Source: Zoogloea oryzae
GTDB lineage: Bacteria; Pseudomonadota; Gammaproteobacteria; Burkholderiales; Rhodocyclaceae
Reading direction: 5' to 3'
Length of the DNA stretch: 64,000 nt
Assembly (NCBI RefSeq): GCF_030161255.1
Contig: NZ_BSPX01000006.1
Coordinates: 35,187-99,186, forward strand
The notes below the pieces were generated by a model. The model worked only from the letters and a program-made list of their open reading frames with translations. It did not search any database and had not been told where the DNA came from. Every line of letters begins with the position of its first letter. The stretch's first letter is position 1. The position numbers were made by a program, and so were the translations under genes. This document shows, in pieces, positions 53,237 through 64,000 of this stretch.

Positions 53237-55381
53237 ATGCAGGCAGCCCTCGACGCCTCCGCCCTCACGGCCGATCTTCCCCGCAACCTCCCGCCGCTGC
53301 GTGACGAACTCGCCCTCCTCGACGGCCCGGCTGGCCTTGATGGCGCGCCCACCTGGAGCCTCCACGACCCGGTGCGCAACCAGTTCTACCGCATTGACTG
53401 GACCACCTTCGAGATCCTCGCCCGCTGGCACCTGGGCGATCCGGCGAAGATCGTCGATGCCATCGAAGCCGAAACCACCCTCAACCTCGACGAGCACGAC
53501 GTGGATCTGGTGGTGCGCTTCCTCACCGATCACCAGCTCATCCGGCCCCTCGGCGAAGCCGGCACAGCCCGCCTCGTCTTTCAGGAAAAAGCCCGCCACA
53601 ACACCCTGTGGCAATGGCTGCTGCACCACTACCTGTTCTTCCGCGTGCCGCTGATCCGCCCGGACCGCTGGCTGGTGCGCCAGCTGCCGCGGGTCGAGCT
53701 GTTCTATTCCGCCACCTTCCTGCGCGTCACCCTCGCCGCGCTGGCGCTGGGGCTGTATCAGGTGGTGCGCCAGTGGGAACACTTCGCCGCCACGCTGGTA
53801 GATACCCTCACCTGGCAGGGCGCGATGGGCTACGGCGTGGCGCTGATCTTCGTGAAGGTGCTCCACGAATTCGGCCACGCCTTCACCGCCCGGCGGCTGG
53901 GCTGCCGGGTGCCGACCATGGGGGTCGCCTTCCTGGTGATGTGGCCGGTGGCCTACACCGACGTGAACGAAGCCTGGCGCCTCACCCGCCGGCAGGACCG
54001 CCTCGCCGTGGGCGCCGCCGGCATCCTCACCGAACTCGCCGTGGCCGCCTGGGCAACGCTCGCCTGGGCGCTGCTGCCCGACGGCACCCTGCGCGGCACC
54101 GCCTTCATGCTGGCCACCACCACCTGGGTCGCCACCGTGGCGATCAACGCGAGCCCCTTCATGCGCTTCGACGGCTACTTCCTGCTCTCCGACTATCTCG
54201 ACTTTCCCAACCTCCACGCGCGCTCCTTCGCCCTGGCCCGCTGGGACCTGCGCGAGCGCCTGTTCGGCCTGGGCGAGCCGGTGCCCGAGTTCCTGCCGGC
54301 GGCCCGTCGCCGGGGGCTCATCCTCTTCGCCTACGGCGTGTGGCTATACCGGCTGGTGCTCTTCATCGGCATCGCCCTGCTGGTGTATCACTACTTCTTC
54401 AAGGCGCTCGGGATCCTGCTTTTTGCGGTCGAGATCGGATGGTTCGTGATGTTGCCCATGTGGAAGGAAATCACCGAGTGGCGCAGCCGCTGGCCCGAGA
54501 TCAAGGCCAAGGGTGGCGGTCGCGGCAAGCTATGGCTGCTGATCCTGCTGCTGCTCGTTGCCATCGTGCCGTGGAACTTCCAGGTGAGCAGTCAGGGCCT
54601 GATGCGCTCGGCGCGCCACTACCCGCTGTTCTCCCCGGGCCCGGCGCAGATCGAGGCGATGCCGGTAAAGCCCGGCGACGCGGTGACCGCCGGCCAGGTG
54701 ATCCTGAAACTCAGCACCGACGACGCCGAGTACCGCCGTCGCCTAGCCGAAGCCCGCTTCTCGCGGCTGGCCTGGCAGGCGGAAGTCTCGGGCCTCGACG
54801 AAACCCTGCGCGCACGCCAGCCGGTCACCGTCGAGGAGCTCGAAGCCGCCAAGGCCGAACTCGCCGGCACCGCCGACGAACTCAAGCGCTACACCGTCAC
54901 CGCGCCCTTCGACGGGGTGCTCGCCGACATCGCGCCCGACCTGCGCGTGGGCGAAACCGTCGGCCGTCAGCAGCAGTTGGGCGTGCTCATCGATCCTAAG
55001 GCGTGGGAAGTGGAAACCTATCTCACCGACGCCGAAGTGGAACGCGTGTCGGTGGGCGACGCCGGCCGCTTCCTGCCGGAAACCCCGGGCCTGCCGACCC
55101 GCGCCCTGAAGGTGGTGCGCATCGACCGGGACGCCACCCGCGCCCTGCCGGACGCCATGCTGGCGGTGGGCCACGGCGGCGAGGTGCTGGTGCGCGAACG
55201 CAACGGGCAGCTGATTCCCGAGCGGGCGGTGTATCGCGTGGTGCTGGCGGTGGATGAGGGCAAGCAGCCCCCGGGCCATGTGCTGCGCGGTTCGGTGACG
55301 ATCTACGGCCAGCCGAAATCCCTTGCCGGCGATTTTGTCCGCTCCGGCGCCGCACTGCTGATCCGCGAATCGGGCTGGTAA
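53237..55381 (+). CDS. M50-type membrane metalloprotease fused to an HlyD-type adaptor
   Basis: The 714-residue protein starts with a PqqD-like winged-helix region (about 36-105). A polytopic membrane part (about 155-450) follows, with the zinc motif H210-E211-F-G-H214 and a third ligand D312 in RFDGYF, as in site-2 proteases of the M50 family. The C-terminal part (about 455-714) is a membrane-fusion module with VKPGDAVTAGQVILKL and TAPFDGVLADIAPD. M50-adaptor fusions occur beside exported peptides and giant surface proteins. It follows the GAF-adaptor gene by 12 bases and is the last gene of the operon. It may process or conduct the giant protein; this is inference. Confidence 0.85.
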   Translation: MQAALDASALTADLPRNLPPLRDELALLDGPAGLDGAPTWSLHDPVRNQFYRIDWTTFEILARWHLGDPAKIVDAIEAETTLNLDEHDVDLVVRFLTDHQLIRPLGEAGTARLVFQEKARHNTLWQWLLHHYLFFRVPLIRPDRWLVRQLPRVELFYSATFLRVTLAALALGLYQVVRQWEHFAATLVDTLTWQGAMGYGVALIFVKVLHEFGHAFTARRLGCRVPTMGVAFLVMWPVAYTDVNEAWRLTRRQDRLAVGAAGILTELAVAAWATLAWALLPDGTLRGTAFMLATTTWVATVAINASPFMRFDGYFLLSDYLDFPNLHARSFALARWDLRERLFGLGEPVPEFLPAARRRGLILFAYGVWLYRLVLFIGIALLVYHYFFKALGILLFAVEIGWFVMLPMWKEITEWRSRWPEIKAKGGGRGKLWLLILLLLVAIVPWNFQVSSQGLMRSARHYPLFSPGPAQIEAMPVKPGDAVTAGQVILKLSTDDAEYRRRLAEARFSRLAWQAEVSGLDETLRARQPVTVEELEAAKAELAGTADELKRYTVTAPFDGVLADIAPDLRVGETVGRQQQLGVLIDPKAWEVETYLTDAEVERVSVGDAGRFLPETPGLPTRALKVVRIDRDATRALPDAMLAVGHGGEVLVRERNGQLIPERAVYRVVLAVDEGKQPPGHVLRGSVTIYGQPKSLAGDFVRSGAALLIRESGW

Positions 55382-55419
55382 GACGCCGACAAGATTCAGG
55401 AAACACCCAGGCGGGCTCT

Positions 55420-55454
55420 GTGTCTATTAAAACAAAATATGTTTTAAAAGACAC
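55420..55454. repeat. AT-rich inverted repeat after the giant-protein operon
   Basis: GTGTCTATTAAAACA and TGTTTTAAAAGACAC pair at 14 of 15 positions around AAATA. It lies between the convergent M50-adaptor and DUF2628 genes. It is AT-rich against a GC-rich background and could end transcription from either side, though the T-runs lie inside the stem. Confidence 0.55.
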
Positions 55455-55489
55455 AAACACCAACGCAAGTCACTTCACGCCCCTAACGC

Positions 55490-56290
55490 TTACCGGCAAT
55501 CCTCCGGCAAGGTCGGCACCGGCAGACGCTGGGCCCGGCAACGCCAGGCGGTCTTGCCGTCGGGCGATTCGGTGAGCTCCCAGATCAGCCGGCCGCCGTC
55601 CGGAAAGCCCGCGCCCTGGCGGATCGTGACGACCATTGCGGGCCCGTCCATCTCGATGCCGTAGACGTGAAGCGGCGGCGTGGGAATGAAGCCCGCCTCC
55701 ACCAACTTGGCCGGCAGTTCATCGTGCTGACGCCGGTAGGCTTCCACCGACTCGACCGCCCTGCGCCCAAGGGCTGCGGCCTCGGCCACCTTGGCCTTGT
55801 TCACGTACGTCTGGTACTGGGGAATCGCCACTGCCGCCAACATCCCGAGCACCACGAAACCCAGCAGCACAAAACCGATGATCGCCCCGCTGCGGCTCGT
55901 TCCGCCCTTTCCTTCGAGCACGCCCAGCTGATAGGCAGGATCGGTGCCAGCGGCCAGCGCCTCTTCGATCTTCTGGTTGCAGTGGGCGTGGTAAAGCATG
56001 TTGGCGTACATGCCCGGCAGCGCCACCTGGGCGATCAGCGCAATGAGCGGGCCAATGTCGCCGAAGATCATCCCGATGATCCAGGCGAGAAGGTTGGCAG
56101 CCACGAGATAGGCAAAGCCGACCGCCCACATCCGCCGATAGATGAACCAGAAGAAGGTCAGCAGCGCCGCCGGCCAGTTCCAGCTGGGCCCGGCCTTGCC
56201 GGCCTCGTCGAAAGCCAGGAAGCGGCTTAAATAGTAATCCTGGTTCTTGGGGCCGATGGCGGCCCGGTAAAGCGCCTCGCGGTCGGACAT
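55490..56290 (-). CDS. DUF2628 / type IV pilin-like fusion protein
   Basis: In the 266-residue protein, the N-terminal part (about 1-120) is DUF2628-like, with WNWPAALLTFFWFIYRRMW and two or three membrane segments. The C-terminal part (about 138-266) resembles a pilin: a hydrophobic helix ending AAVAIPQYQTYVNKAKVAEA and a small globular tail. There is no prepilin-peptidase site before the pilin-like helix, so it is probably an inner-membrane protein that borrows a pilin-like domain. Function unknown. It is transcribed towards the giant-protein operon. Confidence 0.75.
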   Translation of the reverse strand: MSDREALYRAAIGPKNQDYYLSRFLAFDEAGKAGPSWNWPAALLTFFWFIYRRMWAVGFAYLVAANLLAWIIGMIFGDIGPLIALIAQVALPGMYANMLYHAHCNQKIEEALAAGTDPAYQLGVLEGKGGTSRSGAIIGFVLLGFVVLGMLAAVAIPQYQTYVNKAKVAEAAALGRRAVESVEAYRRQHDELPAKLVEAGFIPTPPLHVYGIEMDGPAMVVTIRQGAGFPDGGRLIWELTESPDGKTAWRCRAQRLPVPTLPEDCR

Positions 56291-56383
56291 GACTTGCCTC
56301 TGACGATCAAAAAGTGTTTATCGCTGTAAGCCTATCCAGAAGTGACGCAACAAGCAAACGGCATGGAGTTGAAGGCGCCTGCC

Positions 56384-56974
56384 TCAACCATTCTCGGGCG
56401 GCTCGGCGGGCGTCTCGCCCCAGCGGAGCATGCCCGCCACCGGCAGGCCGAACAGATCCAGCGCCCGCGCCACGCTGTGGGTGACGATCGCATCCACCGA
56501 CGCCGGCTTGTGATACAGCGCCGGCACCGGCGGAAAGATGATCCCGCCCATTTCGGTGACGGCAGTCATGTTGCGCAGATGGCCCAGGTGCAGCGGCGTC
56601 TCGCGCACCATCAGCACCAGCCGGCGGCGTTCCTTCAGCACCACGTCGGCGGCGCGGGTGAGGAGGTTTTCGGTGATGCCGTGGGCGATCGCCCCCAGGC
56701 TGCTCATGGAACACGGCGCCACCAGCATCCCCACGGTCTGGAACGAGCCGCTGGAGATCGCCGCGCCGAGGTTCTGCGGCGTATGGACGATATCCGCCAG
56801 CGCCTCGGCCGCGCCGGGCGGCACGTCGGTTTCCATCGCCCGGGTGAGCTGGGCACCCTTCGAGATCACCAGATGCACTTCCACGTCCATCGGCTTGAGG
56901 AGCTCGAGGGCCTTCATGCCGTACTGGAAACCACTGGCGCCGCTGATGCCGACGATGATGCGGGGCTTGCTCAT
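56384..56974 (-). CDS. ubiX: Flavin prenyltransferase
   Basis: The 196-residue enzyme makes the prenylated FMN cofactor of UbiD-type decarboxylases, needed for ubiquinone synthesis and often for aromatic metabolism. The GISGASGFQYGMKALELL nucleotide site, the VAPCSMSSLGAIAHG motif and the VRETPLHLGHLRNM segment are all present. A tail of about ten residues beyond the core is variable. It stands between the DUF2628-like gene and the divergent guaA. Confidence 0.93.
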   Translation of the reverse strand: MSKPRIIVGISGASGFQYGMKALELLKPMDVEVHLVISKGAQLTRAMETDVPPGAAEALADIVHTPQNLGAAISSGSFQTVGMLVAPCSMSSLGAIAHGITENLLTRAADVVLKERRRLVLMVRETPLHLGHLRNMTAVTEMGGIIFPPVPALYHKPASVDAIVTHSVARALDLFGLPVAGMLRWGETPAEPPENG

Positions 56975-57127
56975 GTTTGTTCAGGGGAAAAAAGGATTGA
57001 CCGGACGAGGCGCCCAATCCTGCCACGTCCGCCGCGCCTTGCCTACCAGCGCACAACGCGGCACGGGCAGCCGATTGCGGCTGGCGGTATAATCGCCGGC
57101 TTCCCGTTTTCACCTCCGGAACCCGCC

Positions 57128-58690
57128 GTGCACAAGAAAATCCTGATCCTCGATTTCGGCTCCCAGGTCACCCAGCTCATCGCCCGCCGTGTGCGCGAGC
57201 AGCAGGTGTACTGCGAAATCCATCCTTACGATGTCTCCGACGACTTCGTCCGCAACTTCGCGCCCGAGGGGATCATCCTGTCCGGCGGCCCGAATTCGGT
57301 CTATGAAGCCACCGAATGGAAGGCGCCGACGGCCGTCTTCGAGATCGGCGTGCCCGTGCTGGGCATCTGTTACGGCATGCAGACCATGGCCAGCCAGCTC
57401 GGCGGCAAGGTCGAGAGCTCCGGCAAGCGCGAGTTCGGCTACGCCGAGATCCGCGCCCGCGGCCACTCCGCGCTCTTCCGCAACATCCAGGATCGCAGCA
57501 ACGATGAAGGCCACGGCCTGCTCGACGTGTGGATGAGCCACGGCGACAAGGTCACCGAACTGCCCACCGGCTTCAAGGTCATCGCCTCCAACGAATCGAC
57601 CCCCATCGCCGCGATGGCCGACGAGACCCGCAAGTTCTACGCGGTGCAGTTCCACCCGGAAGTCACCCACACCATCAAGGGCAAGGAGATGATTGCCCGC
57701 TTCGTGCACGAGATCTGCGGCTGCCAGAACGACTGGAACATGCCCGACTACGTGGCCGAGGCCATCGAGAAGGTGCGCGCCCAGGTGGGCTCGGATGAAG
57801 TCATCCTCGGCCTCTCCGGCGGCGTCGATTCCTCCGTGGTTGCGGCCCTGCTCCATAAGGCCATCGGCGACCAGCTCACCTGTGTGTTCGTCGACAACGG
57901 CCTGCTGCGCCTCAACGAAGGCGAGATGGTGATGCAGATGTTCGCCCGCAACCTGGGCGTCAAGGTCATCCACGTGGATGCCACCGAGCAGTTCATGGGC
58001 CACCTGGCCGGCGTGACCGACCCGGAAGCCAAGCGCAAGATCATCGGCCGCGAGTTCGTCGAAGTCTTCCAGGCCGAAGCCGCCAAGCTGCCCAACGCCA
58101 AGTGGCTGGCCCAGGGCACCATCTACCCGGACGTGATCGAATCCGCCGGCGCCAAGACCGGCAAGGCCCACGCCATCAAGAGCCACCATAACGTGGGCGG
58201 CCTGCCCGAAACCCTCAACCTCAAGCTCCTCGAGCCCCTGCGCGAGCTCTTCAAAGATGAAGTGCGTGAGCTGGGCGTTGCCCTCGGCCTGCCCCACGAG
58301 ATGGTCTATCGCCATCCCTTCCCCGGCCCGGGCCTCGGCGTGCGCATCCTCGGCGAAGTGAAGAAGGATTTCGCCGACCTCCTCCGCCGTGCCGACGCCA
58401 TCTTCATCGACGAACTGCGCGCCGCCGACTGGTACGACAAGACCAGCCAGGCCTTCGCCGTGTTCCTGCCGGTGAAAAGCGTGGGCGTGATGGGCGACGG
58501 CCGCACCTACGAATACGTCGTCGCGCTGCGCGCCGTTCAGACCGCCGACTTCATGACCGCCCACTGGGCCGAGTTGCCCCACAGCCTGCTGGGCAAGGTG
58601 TCCAACCGCATCATCAACGAAGTCCGCGGCATCAATCGGGTGGTGTACGACATCTCCGGCAAGCCGCCTGCGACGATCGAGTGGGAGTGA
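57128..58690 (+). CDS. guaA: GMP synthase (glutamine-hydrolysing)
   Basis: The 520-residue enzyme converts XMP to GMP. The N-terminal class I amidotransferase has the GICYGMQ nucleophile elbow (C85 region) and QFHPEVTHT. The ATP-pyrophosphatase loop is LSGGVDSS, and the C-terminal dimerisation domain ends ATIEWE. The start is GTG at VHKKILILDFGSQ, as required to match homologues; the open frame upstream is not protein-like. guaB is not adjacent in this window. Confidence 0.97.
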   Translation: MHKKILILDFGSQVTQLIARRVREQQVYCEIHPYDVSDDFVRNFAPEGIILSGGPNSVYEATEWKAPTAVFEIGVPVLGICYGMQTMASQLGGKVESSGKREFGYAEIRARGHSALFRNIQDRSNDEGHGLLDVWMSHGDKVTELPTGFKVIASNESTPIAAMADETRKFYAVQFHPEVTHTIKGKEMIARFVHEICGCQNDWNMPDYVAEAIEKVRAQVGSDEVILGLSGGVDSSVVAALLHKAIGDQLTCVFVDNGLLRLNEGEMVMQMFARNLGVKVIHVDATEQFMGHLAGVTDPEAKRKIIGREFVEVFQAEAAKLPNAKWLAQGTIYPDVIESAGAKTGKAHAIKSHHNVGGLPETLNLKLLEPLRELFKDEVRELGVALGLPHEMVYRHPFPGPGLGVRILGEVKKDFADLLRRADAIFIDELRAADWYDKTSQAFAVFLPVKSVGVMGDGRTYEYVVALRAVQTADFMTAHWAELPHSLLGKVSNRIINEVRGINRVVYDISGKPPATIEWE

Positions 58691-58737
58691 TCCCCGTTCC
58701 TCCGCATACCATCGGCGGCCTTCGCAAAACCCACGAG

Positions 58738-58765
58738 AACCCCGGCAATGCCGGGGTTTTTGTTT
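58738..58765 (+). terminator. Rho-independent terminator of guaA
   Basis: AACCCCGGC, loop AAT, GCCGGGGTT followed by TTTGTTTT. Nine perfect pairs. Confidence 0.93.
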
Positions 58766-58827
58766 TCTGGAGCTAGTTCAGCCCCATTTTGTCGAGCCGT
58801 GTATTGACCCAGCAAATCCTGCACAGG

Positions 58828-58920
58828 TCACGCCGCTAATGCGAATGCCTCAGCCGGCGTCTTCATATCCAGGGCCTGATGGGGCCGCTGGTGGTTGTAG
58901 AACTGGATCCAGTCGCAATT
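58828..58920 (-). pseudogene. C-terminal remnant of an IS3-family transposase
   Basis: Leftward translation gives CDWIQFYNHQRPHQALDM followed by KTPAEAFALAA and a stop. That is the end of the IS3-family OrfB integrase core. Only about 30 codons remain and homology stops near 58920, so the element is a truncated relic. The 180 bases between it and the 5S gene contain no recognisable gene apart from the rRNA terminator. Confidence 0.8.
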
Positions 58921-59055
58921 GGCTAGTCGACACTACGGTTAGCGAGCTAAGGGGCCGGGGGAAGATGAGTTGGCCGGGGGCTTACGGTCAATTCATTGCG
59001 CTTACGGTGATTCACGCCAAGCGCGTGGTACGGCGATTGTTGTTTTCCAAAGCGT

Positions 59056-59090
59056 AACACCCCCTGAGGCGAATAGCCTGAGGGGGTGTT
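59056..59090 (-). terminator. Hairpin at the end of the rRNA operon
   Basis: AACACCCCCTGAGGC and GCCTGAGGGGGTGTT pair (one mismatch) around five bases, just downstream of 5S in the direction of transcription. The T-run is poor, but the position and 15-base stem fit an rrn terminator. Confidence 0.7.
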
Positions 59091-59100
59091 GAATGGATAG

Positions 59101-59212
59101 TCTGACGATGACCTACTTTCACGCACGTGTGTGCACTATCATTGGCGCGGTCTCGTTTCACGGTCCTGTTCGGGATGGGAAGGGGTGGTTCCAAGACGCT
59201 ATGGTCGTCAGA
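59101..59212 (-). rRNA. rrf: 5S ribosomal RNA
   Basis: Read leftward, the sequence shows CCACCCCTTCCCATCCCGAA and GAAACGAGACCGCGCC, hallmarks of proteobacterial 5S, with complementary ends TCTGACGA/TCGTCAGA. The exact ends are set from that terminal stem. Confidence 0.93.
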
Positions 59213-59317
59213 CTGTAACTTGTACCGTTCTGCGGCGTGGTTACGCGCTGAACGTCAAAGTGAAGAAGTGTGGTGTTGGGTGGTGCGATTGCGCACGTTT
59301 TCGAGTTTGCCTTGTAT

Positions 59318-59328
59318 TGCAAGGTTAT

Positions 59329-59338
<10 letters not shown>
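59318..59338 (-). other. 3' strand of the 23S processing stem
   Basis: These 21 bases are exactly complementary to 62203-62223 on the other side of the 23S gene. The stem brings both ends of the precursor together for RNase III-type processing. Confidence 0.85.
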
Positions 59339-62202
<2,864 letters not shown>

Positions 62203-62211
<9 letters not shown>

Positions 62212-62223
62212 TATAACCTTGCA
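62203..62223 (-). other. 5' strand of the 23S processing stem
   Basis: Perfect 21-base complement of 59318-59338, straddling the 23S 5' end. From here to 62448 the spacer contains a boxA-like GATCTTTAACAAAG stretch (about 62369-62382) and no gene. Confidence 0.85.
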
Positions 62224-62448
62224 CTCTGTTTCCAGAGCAACAACGCCATAGGCGAACTCGCGTTTGTGCGTATCAGGTCTGTGCTGGTTCAAAGCCAGCC
62301 TGATACAAATGCAATCACACAACCCATGTCGCCCCTGTCTCATCAACAGAGACGACACACTTCTTCCACTTTGTTAAAGATCGAACAGTCTTACTGGTAA
62401 AAACCAGATCCAAGCACACTTACACAAATCCGCTTGATTCTGATTTCT

Positions 62449-62524
62449 TGGTGGAGGCAGTCGGGATCGAACCGACGACCCCCGGCTTGCAAAGCCGGTG
62501 CTCTCCCAGCTGAGCTATGCCCCC
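62449..62524 (-). tRNA. tRNA-Ala (TGC)
   Basis: A 76-base tRNA with GGGGGCA acceptor, TGC anticodon in CTTTGCAAG and encoded CCA. Standard second tRNA of the 16S-23S spacer. Confidence 0.97.
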
Positions 62525-62535
62525 TTGATAGCGTT

Positions 62536-62612
62536 TGGTGGGTCAGGTAGGAATCGAACCTACGACCCCCGCCTTATCAAGACGGTGCTCTAACCGACTG
62601 AGCTACTGACCC
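62536..62612 (-). tRNA. tRNA-Ile (GAT)
   Basis: A 77-base tRNA with GGGTCAG acceptor, GAT anticodon in CTTGATAAG and encoded CCA. It lies 11 bases before tRNA-Ala in the rRNA spacer. Confidence 0.97.
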
Positions 62613-62746
62613 CCTTCAACTTTTGCGTCGAGGGTCAGCTCCAGCGTGCGACATCAGTTCGCGATGTCTCACCCTGACGCCTTGCCTCTTACTGTTCTTT
62701 ATGAACAACCGATAGGTTGTGGATACTCAATTCCGAGACTTTTCTC

Positions 62747-64000
<1,254 letters not shown>

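Overview
The window comes from a GC-rich betaproteobacterium, most likely of the Rhodocyclales (Azoarcus/Thauera/Denitromonas-like). This rests on the 16S and 23S rRNA sequence, a multicomponent phenol hydroxylase under a DmpR/XylR-type regulator, polyhydroxyalkanoate genes (a phasin and a BktB-like thiolase), and conserved housekeeping order such as mltG-tmk-holB-pilZ-tatD. The genus is an inference; no database search was run.

Layout. 1-4.5 kb: leftward phenol hydroxylase operon dmpKLMNO(P), with dmpP cut by the window edge, behind a recognisable sigma-54 promoter with two upstream activator-like sites. A separately terminated 2Fe-2S ferredoxin gene follows, then the divergent DmpR-type activator (4.8-6.4 kb). 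6.8-9.8 kb: phasin and a PhoX-like (DUF839) Tat-exported protein. 10-20.5 kb: mostly leftward housekeeping genes: ppiD, tRNA-Asp, tRNA-Val, hupB, rpsT, a thiolase, a CobD/CbiB-like protein, a Nudix CoA pyrophosphatase, a retropepsin-like protease, a YjfB-like protein, yajQ, ppnP, a DUF2788 protein, argG and argF. 21-26.5 kb: an asparagine-synthase-like protein without the glutaminase cysteine, a KfrA-like coiled-coil protein, a tyrosine recombinase, a LexA-box-like site between divergent promoter-like elements, a 58-residue hydrophobic protein and an ankyrin protein. 26.5-36.2 kb: tatD, pilZ, holB, tmk and mltG leftward; ygfZ, a DUF4936 gene, an NRDE gene and mfd rightward.

36.2-55.4 kb is the most unusual part. 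A tandem receiver protein with a degenerate first receiver faces a five-gene rightward operon: a TolC-family outer-membrane lipoprotein, a small HlyD-type adaptor, a 3914-residue repetitive surface protein (LEPR-XLL-like N-terminus, DUF4347, C-type-lectin-like domain, many cadherin/Ig-like repeats), an inner-membrane adaptor with a GAF-like N-terminal region, and an M50-type membrane metalloprotease fused to a second adaptor. No ABC-transporter ATPase, Sec signal or RTX repeats are visible. The operon looks like a dedicated export/display system that does not follow the textbook type I scheme.

55.5-64 kb: a DUF2628/pilin-like fusion protein, ubiX, guaA, a remnant of an IS3-family transposase, and a leftward rRNA operon (16S partial, tRNA-Ile, tRNA-Ala, 23S, 5S).
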